A program made the position numbers and the translations under genes. A DNA stretch of 64,000 bases from Diatrype stigma. Lineage: Eukaryota > Ascomycota > Sordariomycetes > Xylariales > Diatrypaceae. The notes beneath the pieces were generated by a model, which saw only the letters and a program-made list of their open reading frames with translations, was not told the origin of the DNA and searched no databases. The stretch lies in NCBI GenBank assembly GCA_022225965.2, contig JAKJXP020000021.1, forward strand, positions 434,001-498,000. The letters are read 5' to 3'. This document shows positions 10,381-22,741 of this stretch, piece after piece; positions within the stretch are counted from its first letter, which is position 1, and each line of letters starts with the position of its first letter.

Positions 10381-12778
10381 GGTTCAGGACCAAGACGTTA
10401 ATTCAACACCCCGAATCAGACGTATGAGAGATATTCTCTCTAGGCGACGCCAGGCAAGAGACATGCGATACTGAGGTGGTGTTCAGGTGTACCTAGTACT
10501 ACCTAAACTGACAGTACGTGGTTGGTAGTCCTAAGTTGCTAAGGTGAAGTTGTGTCCCAACGGCGGAGTTGCCGGTTATGCTATATTTTAGAGATCTCAT
10601 ATTTTAGTCACCCTCTATAACGGCAATCCCGTAGTCCCGCTAAATATAAGGCGGGCTACGAAGTGAGCCCCATAATAACGGATCGGCGCTTGCGCTTAGT
10701 TGGATGCGATGCTGCCGGATCATCTGGTACCTGAATATTGTTAAACCAGGTAAGTTAGCTGAAGTGTAAAGTTATAAAGTTATATATCAAGAAGTAAATT
10801 TCGACTTTAGAACCAGAGGCCTTCAGAGCGATTTCATAGTAGTTCCTCACTTCTGTATACCTAGGTACTTATGTAACTAAAATCCTGCTAACTGACATAC
10901 GGACCTTCGCACCATGTGAAGTGTTCTTGCTGATGTACTTATAACTGGACCTTAATTGGTACAGAGTAATAGCTCCCACTCCCCAATGAAACGGCAAAGT
11001 CTACACAGGAGGAAACGAGCATACGCATAAATATGATGCGCAGGTCAAGCTCCAACATACCAATCACGGGTGCAATGAAGACGGATGATGTGCAGAGATA
11101 TGGATGGCATTTGCGCGATCCTATCACCGAGTGCCGCGTTGATAGAATCGATTCCAGAACATCATGGATGCATGCCGTATGCACGTAACTTATGTACTTG
11201 ACACTTGACTGCTACCTAGTAACTTACGTTCCTACATGGGCCGACAATTATCTCGTGGGTAGCCAATGAAGGTTTCTGCTTAGATATATCTACTAAGATC
11301 TTGCAGAATAGCAGAAGATCTCGAAGACTTTCTGCTGGCATTGTCCCAACCGATTGTATACCAGACTGTCTACCTACGTAGTCGGTCTTGCATCTACTAC
11401 TAGGTATCATCACCCTCAGCTTGGCGTCTTGCTTTCTCGGTTTCAAGAATTCGAGGCGTCCTGATTAGGTACCTAGGTAGCTTTAGCATAGGCGTTGGTT
11501 GGTTAGCTAGCGCTGTCAGAGCACCCCACCTTCAATGCGCTGACCCAGCAACCAAAAAGCCAAAGCGAAACCACCAGGGCTGTTGGATCAGGGACCTGGG
11601 GCTTCCCCTACCGGGGCTTCCAGGGCTGAGGTTTGGAATTTTGTGTACGAAGTAGTCCAAGCGCAGATGAGCTTGTCAGCCCCTGTGTTCGTCCCGATGT
11701 CCCTACTCCCCTCTCAATCTTATCTTGCCTGTGCTAGGTACCTCTGACTAGGGCGTGCGAACATGTAGTAAGCGTACCTATGCAGGTTGGTATCTACAAA
11801 CTGAGGTAGTGGTAGTTGGCCGCGCATACGCCTGGATCTAAGTTAAGTGTTTCAGAAAGAGAGAAAAGCAACCTGAGAAACGACTGCAAGGTGGGGGAGT
11901 TGGTTGTTTTGCCCGGCTGCCCGGTTCTACACAGGTAGTCTAGTACAGTACCTACATACATACATACATGTAGGTATCAATGGGGGAGTATGTACATACA
12001 TCTACATTACACCCCCCACTACCGATTCCCAACTTCCGCATCATACTCATAACATCACTAATAGTAAGAGCAGGCCTACCCGTGCTACCCCAGCTCTCTC
12101 TGTATTACTTACTTCTCTACCAGACTCGTTCAACTTGGCGTACACACACCCGCGAGACAGACAAACGGAGCTGTTACAGGTTGCGTTGGCTTCACAACCG
12201 AGCCCCAGCACTTAATCGTCCACTCTAATTTACTCAAAAGAAAACTTTTACTTACACGCCGTTGCGATCCCCGTTGCAATCCCCCTAAATCAAGTCGCAG
12301 GTCTCTGGGACGTTGGTTTGGCCTCAGTGACTCGCGGAATTATACAGCCATTTGCATCGAAGTGTTGATCCCGTCTTAGTGCTACTGCGACCATTGACAA
12401 GTAGTTGGTACTTAGTGTGATCAGTGTCGACCTACCCACCAACATATCTACGTAACTGAGGTGCCCTTCGTTAGTCCACAGCCCGTATCTGCGCATTCTC
12501 ACGACATCGCATTTATTCCCGGATCTGGCATGTACCTCGACTCGTCAACGCCGATAGATCTATTTTAGCCATTTTTGCTCGCATTGGGTCAAGGTGTCCA
12601 TTGGGGAGGGAGGGACTTCATCTCAACCAGCGCACCATCTTATGTGCGCAGGCATCAGGTTGCTCCATCCGCAACCACGTCTACGTCCGCGCAACCTTCG
12701 AGAATACGACGACGGCAGCCTGGATCCCGTAATTCGAAACCACTATATGTAGACAACACCACTGAATAGAAGCTTGCG
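10381..12778. other. Long upstream region of the ApsB-like gene
   Basis: About 2.4 kb between divergent genes. It contains two perfect TACCTAGGTA palindromes (10858-10867 and 11470-11479), a small hairpin near 10630-10660 (GTAGTCCCGC against GCGGGCTAC) and a run of CATA/TACA repeats near 11951-12005. The last 500 bp are probably the ApsB leader. No protein-coding gene was recognised. Confidence 0.5.
10858..11479. repeat. Two copies of the intergenic palindrome TACCTAGGTA
   Basis: Perfect 10-bp palindromes at 10858-10867 and 11470-11479. The same word recurs elsewhere in the window, always outside coding exons. Function unknown. Confidence 0.7.
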
Positions 12779-15700
12779 ATGGAGGAAGGCGAAGACCGGA
12801 GTCAGGTCCACGACCAGAGTCACGCCGATGTTGATATCCATGTGGATGGCCCGAGTTCAGAGATAGAGACACAGACAGAGATAGAGACGACTACGAGAAA
12901 CCCGCAGTCAGCATTGCCTTCGCCTTCCCCTTCCCCTATACCATCACGACGGCCGTCACGGTCTCCATCACGATCGCCGAACGAACGGCATGACGAGCAT
13001 GACCGGATAGATGGTGGTCGAACAGAGAATATGATACCAGCTATCAACCAAGATGACGAAACGCAGCCGAAGCTTCCCCCGACACCACAACAGCTCCTAG
13101 TACCACCAAAACAACCAGGCCATGCTGCCGATAGCAGCCTATACGAAATCACAGCCATTGACCAGGAAGACAAGCATCCAAATTCTCTGACCGAGGAGCA
13201 GCAGGTCATGGCCCATCTGCAAGATGTCGAATCCAGCTTTATACCACCCATATCGCCGATACGAGTTGCTGGCCCAGAAGGCGGCATTGACGATACCTAC
13301 CTTTTCGATGTCTCTCCTACCAAACACGACCCGGCCCAAGCCCCTAAATCGCTACCACATCATGAAACAGAATCTGAGCCGGAGCCAGAATCACACCGTC
13401 GTACAGTAGAGACATCGAACAGAGCTACTGTCAATGCCAGTTCGAACCAACCAGCGAAGACCACGCCGGAACCTCCTAGACATGCAACGCTACCCAACCG
13501 GATTGGACAATTGCAGGCCCATGCCGACAACGGTGATGCAAGCATAAACACTACGACGGATGAGTCTATCGAAATTGGCAACACCACCTCCTCCCTCGAA
13601 AACCTCGCTTCGTCTCCGTCCGCTGCCGCCGCCGCCGCTCGGTCCGTCTCAAGAGCAATATCCATGGCTAGTAGTCGTGCTGAGGAAAGACAAGAAGATA
13701 GTGGAAACGTGACCAGTGAGGCAGATAGTGCGACCCTCCAGCCCCGATCCCACTCCCAGCATCGGCCCCATAATGATGCATCTTCCGCCTCTGTCCGTCA
13801 CGAAACTTCCGACATCGAATTGCCCAAATTGACCCTAGATACTGGCAATTCCTCGAAAACCGATAGCCGTCCAAAGTTCTTACGCAGTCGAAACGCCAGT
13901 CAACGATCTTCCACCTCGTCCTTCCTCAGCAATGAGGATGTAGTTGATATCGATAGTGAGGCCACAGTTGGACTAGGCGTTGATTTCGCTCTTCAATCAG
14001 GTGGTGCTATACCAGCTCACGGCCTAACCCGGAGCTTAAGTACTTCCTTGTCGCGATCCATCAGCATAGGAAGCATGGCCTCTGGCATTGATGAATACCC
14101 GGAATCGGGTCGAATCGAGCATCTAGCACCTGTAGACGAAAATGTGAAAGCGTCGATTAACGACGTCGAAAATGAAGATGCTGTGAGGACGCCACGGGCC
14201 CAAACGCAGGGGCCAATGCTTCCGCCGACCGACACGGTCATCGCGAGGCATGTGCGCAATGTCGAGGTGCCCGAATCCCTAGCCAAAGAGTACAAGACGA
14301 AAGGCGGCCTTAGCACTCCTATGCAACCCCACCGAAAGATTCATGACTACACTCCTGTTCCAAGCACACTCAACCGAAATGGTCGAAACATGACATTAAA
14401 AGAGCAGTCCAGCACCATAGAACGCCTGTCCAAGGAGAACTTCGACCTGAAGCTGAAGGTTATGTTCCTTTCTGACCGCCTGGACAAGCTCTCCGAAGAA
14501 GGTATCAAGGAAATGATCTCGGAGAACGTCGAACTCAAGACTTCCCTAGCTGTGATCCAACGCGACAACAAAGTGCTCAGACGCCGTGTCAAAGAACTCG
14601 AGAAAACCCTACGCGATCGGAATGAGGAGGACCGCCCGAGTACGGCGAGAAGCGGTTATTCGTCTGATGGTAGGACCACGCCGGTGTTCGATGAGCATGC
14701 ACAGGAACGCGAAGAAGAGCTGCAATATCTCCGCGAGCGGGTCGAGGAATTCATGACCGAGATCGAAAGATTGCGCAACGATAGCATGGCGGATAAGGCC
14801 GAGAAGAGGAAACTAGCAGAAGCCATAAGGATGATGGGAGACCGGGCTGGCGATCGCGTTGGCGATAATCTCGGCAGACAGGAGGAAGCCGACGTATGGA
14901 AGGACCTCCTCGAGCAAGAAACTGCGAGACGCGAACAATCTGACGACGATAACCGAAGGCTCCGCGACGAAATCTTCCGTCTAAAGCAGGGATTTAACGC
15001 AGGAGGATCAGGGGTCGGCCGGAGCAGCAGTGCTGGTGGCGGTTTGCATCATACGACAAATATCTACAACATCACACGCAAAGGAAGACCGTCATCGCCT
15101 TCAAGATCACGCCCGGTCTCAGGCCTATCTGGCGAGATGGATCACGGCTCATTAAGTCAGTCGAGCACACTTGTCGAAGAGCTCCGTCGAGAGAGCGAGC
15201 AGCTCCGGCACGAGAACGCCGAATTGCGAAGAGAAGTTGGTGCGCAGACGTCTATGCTGACTTCGCGCAATCGCGAAAAAGAGAGGCTGTATCAGGAGAT
15301 CGAAGATCTCAAGTTGGCCCAGCGTAGGGGTGGGCCGGCACCTTCGACGGTTGATAGTCTCCTCGAGCGATCAGCCTCACGAACAGGGAATCACGAGCGG
15401 TCAAACTCGAGGACTAGCGGTCGCACGAAGCTTGCCATGACCGTAGAAGAAGACCCCGATCGTGAAGAGCTTGAGAATAAGCTTGCCGAGCAGCGCGATA
15501 AATACAATGAGCTGAAAATGAAGCATCAAGATATCCAGCGTGAACTTGACGCCTGTTCACAGGACTACGAAGCTGCGATGCACGAGAAGCAACAAGCCGA
15601 AAACCGAATAGCTACGCTCGAAGACGAGCTCGAAAACGCCACTAACGACGCCCTTGCCCTCCAGAACGAGCGAGACGAAGCTTTGAGGGACTGTGAAAGT

Positions 15701-17795
15701 CTCGAAGAACAGTTCGAAAGCCTACGGCAAGAGGCCCAAGAAGAAATCGATATTCTTGAAAACGAAGGCGACCAGAAGGCCGAAGAGATCCACCGATTGC
15801 AGCTTGAGCTTCAGGACAGAACCGAGAATTTCGAGGCTTTGCAAGACGAGATGCGCCAGATGAGCGAAGCCCTCGTTGGTCTCGAAGATGAGCAGGAGAA
15901 GAAACACAACCGGATACAACAGCTTGAAGGGGATTTGGGCGAGGCCAACAAGGAACTGGAAGATCTTGAGGCCAAGTTGCTCGAGGCCAACGACAAGGGC
16001 CAGCGTTTGAGCGTCCAGCAGGAGTCTCTGCAGGATGAGATCACCTTCCTACGAGAGGAGCAGGAGAATGACAAGGTCCGAATAGGCAATCTCGAAGCAG
16101 ATCTGGCCGCCGTCGAGCAAAGTCTGCGGGACGAGCAAGATCACGTCCGGGAGTTGGAGCAGCGGATAGCCGACGAGCGAACGCAGCGCGAGCTAGTAGC
16201 GGACCGCGAGAAAGAAGAGGTCCAGCAATTCGTCAACGAACTTAACCGCGAGGCGTCCACGGCCAAAGACGAGGTTAGGAAATTACGCAAGAGCCTTAGT
16301 AGCCGCGAGATCGAGGCGGCCGAGTGGAAGGAGAGGTTGATGGAGTTCGAGAACAACCTTAGAGAGGCTTTGGGTGACTTGAACGGTACTAGGTCAAGCT
16401 TTCTCCGGGTAAGATTCCCTATCACTAAACGGAGGTACCAAGCCTTGGCGTTCTGGTTGACTGATTATTCTACAGGACATCGCCAATCTCCAACGGACTC
16501 TCGATGATACAGTCCGGGAGCTCGATACCACCAAGGCTTCTGTACTCGAGAAAGATCGTATCATCAAGCAGAGGGACGCCCTACTCGAGTCACACGGCCT
16601 GGAATCCCGGAAATTGGCTGATATGCTAGACAAAGAACGACAAGCTCATCGTAACACCAAGAACCAGTTCGATACGTTCCAGCGAACCCATTCGCACGTC
16701 TCCCGGACTGTCACGAGCCAAGACTCCCGCATTCAGGAGCTGGAGATCAGCCGGGCCTCTGACAAGAAGAAGATGGCCCACCTCGAAGGCCAGTTTAAGG
16801 AACAGCTCATCGAACGGAACAACCTTCTTCTCATACTGTGGACCCGCCTCTCAGCACTCTGTGGCACCGACTGGGCTCATAATAATAGCCTCATCAACGG
16901 CCGCGCGCTCCCGTCACTCGAGTCCGTCTCCACCATGCTGCCCGGATTCAGCAAGAACCTACTTGGCGCTATCAAGACCATCGAGGCCATGATTAGTGGC
17001 TTCCACACCAGCATCAAGTCGGTCGAGCGGGATCTCTGGAAGGAGTACCACGCGCTCGAGAACATGCTCGACTCAAAGTCTAAGAAGCTTGAGCGACTCG
17101 AGGCGCTAGTCCGCTCCGGCTTAGCAGCAGGTAGCTTCGACCTCCACGCTAAGTACACGCAGCTCGAGGCGGCCTATCGCACACTCAAGATCGAGAATGC
17201 CACACTGCAGCGTGCGCACGACGCCCGCGTCCGCGGCGGCTACTACGACCCGGCTGGCCTGAAGAGGAGCAGCTCTCATGAGGAGATGGAGTCAGGTAGC
17301 CCCTCCCCGCTTGTTCCCACCGGCCCGCACCACCGCGATGGCGCGGCCGCCGCTAGCAGCAATAGCAGCTCGAGGATCCCCCGCAGCAAGACCACCCAAA
17401 CACACCTGGAACCCATCCCGACGACTTCGACATCTCGGCCCGGCAGCAAGAGAGCCAGCTCCATGACGAATGTTCCGCGGCGTGGCAGCAACACCAATAA
17501 CGCAGGGGCTGCTGCGGATTTGGTCTCGGAGAAGTTGGCGACTTCGATAAGCAACGGCGGGGATGACGCAAGAGGGGCAGGCGGTAGAGGTACGTCGCCA
17601 TCAGGAGGAGGCGGCAGCATGGATAGCGACACGCGCTGGCTGTTCCGGCTCCGCGAGCTCGAGGGCAAACTTAAACAGGAGCGCGAGGCCCGCCACATGG
17701 ATCGCGCGGCGGCGCGCCAGCGCATCCTCGACAGCGAGCGCCAGAATAGCGAGCTCGCTGGTGAGCTGGCTAGGGCTAAGCGGAAGGGGGAGTGA
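12779..17795 (+). CDS. apsB: ApsB/Mto1-like gamma-tubulin complex tether (microtubule-organising centre protein)
   Basis: Two exons (12779-16408 and 16476-17795; 67-bp intron GTAAGA...ACAG) encode 1,649 residues. Residues 1 to about 530 are a disordered, Ser/Pro/Glu-rich region. A centrosomin motif 1 (CM1, Cnn_1N) follows at about 538-610: LKEQSSTIERLSKENFDLKL, then LSDRLDKLSEEG. This motif binds and activates the gamma-tubulin ring complex. Long coiled coils rich in Glu, Arg and Leu fill about 600-1,430. The extreme C-terminus (from about 1,590) has WLFRLRELEGKLKQEREAR-type sequence, matching the Mto2-binding/MASC region that targets Mto1-family proteins to spindle-pole bodies and septal or cytoplasmic organising centres. 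The combination of CM1 and that C-terminus favours ApsB/Mto1 over the spindle-pole protein PcpA. In Aspergillus, apsB loss disturbs nuclear positioning and sporulation. The gene is full length with no defects seen. Confidence 0.9.
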
Positions 17796-18821
17796 GTGAG
17801 CAAGTACCTGTCGAGTCTGAAATATCTATGAAGTGCGTGGCTCGTAGGACATGCAACGCAACGCAATGCAATCCATCGCGCCGTGGCATGGAGAAAGAGC
17901 TGGCGGTGGCTGGTCCTTTCGATACCGCATATGCGCCATAAGCAGGTAGAGAGTGGTGGAGGCGGGCAGAAATTCGGTGCTGAAACCCTTCACGAAGAAG
18001 CAGAAGCATCAGGACGAACTACGACGGCGTCGTCATACACACACGCGCGCGTCACTCTCATATTACACGTCACATCAACATCACATCACATACCTGCGAA
18101 CATATGGGCTCAGCGAGGGAGTTTTTTTAAAGTCGGCAACGGTGAACACATCGGCGAACAAAAAGGGAACATAGAAATCGCAAGATACCTTTGATTGATT
18201 GCTTGATTCGTTTGGGGTGGGAATATCAATTTGCAGCACCCAGCTATTACCCGTTTTTTATGTTGTTTTTGTTGTTTTGTTCGAACTTGGAAGATCGACA
18301 AGACAGGAGCGAGTAAGGGAGAGAGAGGCGAAACCCGAGACGCCTCGAGACGCTAACTAGGTAGCTACTTTGCATCATCACGAGTTTCTTTGTCCTCTAG
18401 CTTTTCTATGTTCTTTGGTCTACACTGCTTTGCATGGCACCGTGTAAAACTATCATGATGGAAACGAAGACGAATCGTACGTGTTACGTTCCTTTTTACT
18501 TATTTATCTGTATCTACACAAGTATAGGGCGGGTGAGGGTCTGGTGTTCAATTTTGCATTACTTTGATTCGCTTTAGTAATTATTGTGTATAGTTCACCC
18601 TGTTGAGTGGCTCGCTGGCAACGGGATAGGAAAGTTTAATAGCTGTCTTCGCTTCTCTGCTTCCACGTGCGTTCCTTCTATCCACACAGTTGGTACCATC
18701 TATCACCATCTATATCGTTGGTTTCGGAGTAATTGTCACAGTGATCTATCTATCGTACACAGAACCTCGGGCTCCGCTCGCCCGCAGCACAGAGGGTCTG
18801 GAGACACATGCCATCTCTCGT
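17796..18821. other. Convergent 3' region
   Basis: About 1 kb between the converging ApsB-like gene and the 153-residue protein gene. It has T-rich and CACA-rich tracts suited to 3' UTRs; no gene seen. Confidence 0.5.
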
Positions 18822-19648
18822 CTAGACAGTAAGCCAGGCCTGCGCTTTCTTGGTGGCAGGGTAGAATATCACCGCCATCTTCATGAGATGGGTCGTGGCG
18901 TACCGGTTGCCGCCCTTGACCTTGGTCACCCCAAAGACCGCACCCGCGGCTGCATTCGTAAGCTGGGCGATCACCACTGGGCTCTCCTCGTCATACACTG
19001 GGGATGGTGTGTTCAGCATGCAAAGCATTGCGTCACAAGGAGGGGAACACACATAGGTATGTGCATAGTTGTTATTTACCTTCTGGCGTGATGGAGATAC
19101 CCGCGATCTCGCCCCCTCCGAAGAAGTGCCGGAAGAAGTCTAAGTCCATGTCCATCTAAGATCGATTCGCGTTAGAAACAACACCCATTAGGTACCAGCC
19201 AGTCAGCCTCATGACATCTAAATCATGCTGCTGCTCTGGTCTAGCTGCAAGGCATTTCTACTCACCGGAATATACATCCGCTGCGCCCCGTATTTCTCCA
19301 GCCTACGAGTTCCACCCGTTGGTCAGTTAAAGCTTACCCACGATGATAACGATGCTATGATAGTAGGGGGAAAATCAGGTCCTGGGGATGACAGACCGTA
19401 GAGCGTCCTTGATCCTGTCGCCGAAGTCCTTCTTGTTCAGGCTACACATGCCCACCGCAGCAGCGGCAGCGGGCGTCTTCTTCTTCCTCGCAGGAGCGCG
19501 CTTCTTGGGAGCGGGTTCCTCCTCAACTACCGAGGCGTCACTGTCTTCCCGGGACCGCTAGTTCAATCGGTGTGAGCCGAGTCCGAGTCCATCACTTGTA
19601 ACTTGGGCAGTGGGGTGAGGCGCAATTTCAACCTACTTTAGGGGGCAT
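18822..19648 (-). CDS. Conserved-looking small basic nuclear-type protein of unknown function (five exons)
   Basis: I reconstruct 153 residues from exons 19648-19637, 19557-19397, 19302-19266, 19155-19080 and 18997-18822. The frame is kept through four introns of 79, 94, 110 and 82 bp. The first exon encodes only MPPK. The N-terminal 40 residues are highly charged and basic (KRSREDSD, PAPKKRAPARKKKTP), which suggests nuclear localisation. The rest is a compact domain: LNKKDFGDRIKDALR, LEKYGAQRMYIP, then FFRHFFGGGEIAGISITPE, then PVVIAQLTNAAAGAVFGVTK and a hydrophobic C-terminal strand ending WLTV. I do not recognise the family. Uninterrupted sense across small exons argues strongly for a real gene. 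The weakest junction is the second donor, GTCTGT. No single open frame of useful length covers this locus, so ORF-based annotation would miss it. Confidence 0.65.
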
Positions 19649-20866
19649 ATCGGGCAATAACTGGTTACCGAGACTATTATCGGCTTTGTGGTCTTCAATA
19701 CGGCTGATGGGTTCAAAGTGTCACCTTCCAGGGAGCAAAATGTAGAAGTAAAGATCCAGAACTGTGCCGGACCCGGCCAACTCAAAGTATTTTAGCTGGC
19801 TGTTGGGAGATTGAACCCTCAGACCCTGTGATGAGGCTGCACCACGGGCCACTCTCAGCACCCGGTCTTTGACTACAACAAGGAGAACCCGGCAGCGTCC
19901 TTGCGATTGGTTCTGAAGTCCAAGCACCAAAAGAATTACTCTGTGGTTTGAGTTCGTTTGATTGAAGCACGTTGTAGGCCCTCTGTTTGATGGTCTATGA
20001 ATCTTAAGTGTTGATTCGTTAATATGGTATCCAGGCTTTGTTACCGAAACGCCCGTCTCTTCCGCTTTTCGGCCCGAAATGAGGCTTCCCGTAATAGTTA
20101 ATCCCATTGTATGCTCGGAATGTCCCTGGGAGACTTTGTCGATTACGTTGTCATACCCACCAACATGGTAGGTAATTTTCTCACAACGGGTTGTTCATTT
20201 TTTTCTGAAGCTATATGTGCAGTTATTATATACTAAAGTAAAAATGGTGACGACGACGATCTTGAAAGTACGCGTAGATATTTCTTGCAGGGGTATAGCA
20301 TTGGCAGGGGGTACGATCTGGAATCCTAGTCTATATCGACACTAATATCGACCCGATGTAACAGGGAATGGGTGAAACCAAACCCCCGAAGGAGGCAAGG
20401 GGCGAAAATCTATTCTAGAATCCCGCCAGCTCTTCTTGAAAGTTGAATATGGGTGCTTGAAGTGAAAGAACGTTCATCCAGTTCCGTTCAGGGAGCTATC
20501 AATACTGAAGGTTATCATCCCGCGTTCGTGCGAAAGATTTCGACGATGGCGAGCGGACAATGTTTAATTGCTGCTTGATACAGCAATTCGATTGCTTTCA
20601 TGGATTACGTAGGCATATACCATTTTCATACCGAAGCCGGGCAAAGCGTACTCATACACAGCATGCAAATCCCCAGAAAGTAGGGCAGTAGTTTTGTTAC
20701 GTAGGAACACTCAGAATCACGAACAAGAGAGTTTTTATTTGATTTTCTTCTGTCATTGCAACGAATGCAATCTCAGGAATATACATGCAGAGATATACGA
20801 GTTAGGAAACGTAAATGCATCAGCTACCAAGGCTCATCCCTACCATTACGTATCAAGGTCACTAGA
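19649..20866. other. Intergenic stretch with a possible SINE relic
   Basis: About 1.2 kb upstream of the small basic protein gene and downstream of the laccase. Apart from the tRNA-like segment listed separately, I see only AT-rich sequence and no gene. Confidence 0.5.
19725..19872 (-). mobile_element. Possible degenerate tRNA-derived SINE
   Basis: Read on the minus strand, a segment has a box-A-like TGGCCCGTGG and, 34 bases after its start, a box-B-like GGTTCAATCTC flanked by a short GAG...CTC stem. A unique-looking tail of about 80 bases runs to TTTTGCTCCC. The spacing fits an RNA polymerase III internal promoter. The acceptor and anticodon stems of a tRNA do not form, so it is not a functional tRNA gene. 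It could be chance; no second copy or target-site duplication is visible in this window. Confidence 0.3.
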
Positions 20867-22741
20867 CTAAATTCCGGAGTCCTCTTGGTCGATATTCTCC
20901 GTCGCTTGGAAATTGGTCCAAGCAGTGCAGGTATCGTTCAGGACGGTCTGGTCCACGATGGCGGCGATCTCGTCGTATCTCTCGATCCACTGCAGCCCGA
21001 AACCCTCGGACGTGTGCCAGCCGATGTCTATCACAAGTTAGCATCGGATGTAACGAAGAGGAAGAACAAACCAGAAACACGCTGTAAGAGACGATGGGGA
21101 AAAGGGGAAGGCGGGAAAACTTACGGCAGTGCATCAACCAGGCACCTGGGTTGTCAGCCTGCCATGCTAAGACTAGGTAGCCCGAAGCCGGAAGCATCTG
21201 TAGAAGAGAAAAAAATCGAGTCAGTCAAGATCTGCAGCCATGCCGATGATAGGATAGAAGCACGAGATAGTATCACTTACAGCAGTGTCTCTCCTGGGAG
21301 GGTTGTCCAGGTTCAAGGCAATGTCGCTGGAGTAATCGCCGGTGCCCTGAGCGAGGATGAAGAAGTCGTGGCCGTGCAGGTGGATGGGGTGGTCGAGGGT
21401 GAGGGTGGTGTCGATGGCGAGGTAGACCCACTCGTCAGCGGTGGGCAGCTCGAGGATGGCGTCGTTGGCCTCGAATTCGGTCTCGCCGTTCATGACCATG
21501 GACAGGGTGGGGTTGGACCACTCGACCAGCATGGTGGTGCTGTTGAGCGTCCACTTGAAGAGGCTGTCGACCGTGGTGAAGTCGGCCACCTCGTTGTCGT
21601 CCCAGACGGCGTCGCCGACCGTCTTGGACAGGTACGGCACCAGGTTGTCCGTCTCGTCCACGCACTCGTCCAGGGGGTACGTCCACCCGTCCGTCGTCGG
21701 CTCCGTCGCTGTGTCGGCGTACGTCACGATCGCCTTGATGTCCGAGGACTGGTCCTCGTCCACGCTGGAGCACGACGACTGCGGGATCGCCCGCATCCAG
21801 AAGTCCGTCGCCACCGCGGCCTGGTCGGCCGTCACGATCACGTCGTACCGCTGCCCGATGCCGATGTTGAGGATGTTCGTCGTGTACGGCTGGATGGGCA
21901 CCAGGTCGGACGCGATCACCTGCATGGTGTGGTTGTCGATCATGAACTTGAAGTGCGAGTCGATGGCGCCGTTCACGAGCCGCAGGCGGTACGAGGTGCC
22001 CGATGTCATCGACACCGTGAGCCGGGAGCCGCCGTCCTCGTACGTGTTGGTGCCGTTGATGAGGGCGTTCTCCAGATCCGGCGGGCCGGTGGTCTGGGCC
22101 TCGGAGTAGAGCTGGTCCACCGTCATGTGGCTCCAGTCGTTCAGGAACACGACGCCGAGGTCCTCGTCGTAGTTGGCCGTCGCTGGGCCGTTGATGACGA
22201 TGCCGCCGAAGACGCCCTCCCAGGCTTGGAGCGAGAAGTGGGAGTGGTACCATGTCGAGCCGTACTGGGTGGCCCTCCAAGTGTAGGTGATGGATTCACC
22301 CGGCGCGGTGGGGCACTGCGTGACAGAAACGACACCATCATTCTGGTTGGTGAAGTTCTGCCGGATTCCGTGGAAGTGGATACTGGTTCCGTTGTTGGAG
22401 GTTGTCAAGGCGTTGCTCACATGGACGGTGACAGTGTCTCCCCAGTCCGCAAATATGGTCGGGCCAGGTATAGAACCATTGACCGCGATAGCTGTGCGAG
22501 AGACCCCGTCAGGGGCGACTGTCACGTCTTGCAGCTCAAACCAGTACTCTCTGGTCACTCCCGTGTCCGGGACAGTGGTGGTGTAGTCGGTGTCGATAGA
22601 GTAGTCACACCACTCATCTCTGGTGGTAGCTGTGTTTCCCGCACATGCATCTCGGGGGTGAAGGTTTGGCAGGCCAGGGAAACTAAGGGCTTCAGTGACG
22701 AAGGTAAGGAGGGGAAGGAGGCGGAAGAGAGAGGGAGCCAT
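20867..22741 (-). CDS. Ascomycete laccase (secreted multicopper oxidase)
   Basis: Three exons (22741-21281, 21197-21125, 21027-20867), introns 83 and 97 bp, 564 residues. The enzyme would oxidise phenols and reduce O2 to water outside the cell. It has a signal peptide (MAPSLFRLLPLLTFVTEALS). All four copper-ligand motifs are present: IHFHG (His122/124), WYHSHF (His166/168), HPIHLHGHDF, and HCHIGWHTSEGF, whose first His is split by the last intron. The position five residues after the T1 His is Phe, a non-coordinating axial residue associated with higher redox potential. The protein ends DSGI, the C-terminal plug typical of ascomycete laccases, where it fills the dioxygen channel and may be processed. 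Several N-glycosylation sequons occur. Possible roles are lignin or phenolic detoxification or pigment formation; sequence does not choose between them. Confidence 0.95.

Noticed and set aside
19790..19872. Functional tRNA gene
   Set aside because: Box-A and box-B-like words are present but acceptor and anticodon stems do not pair, so it is listed only as a possible SINE relic.
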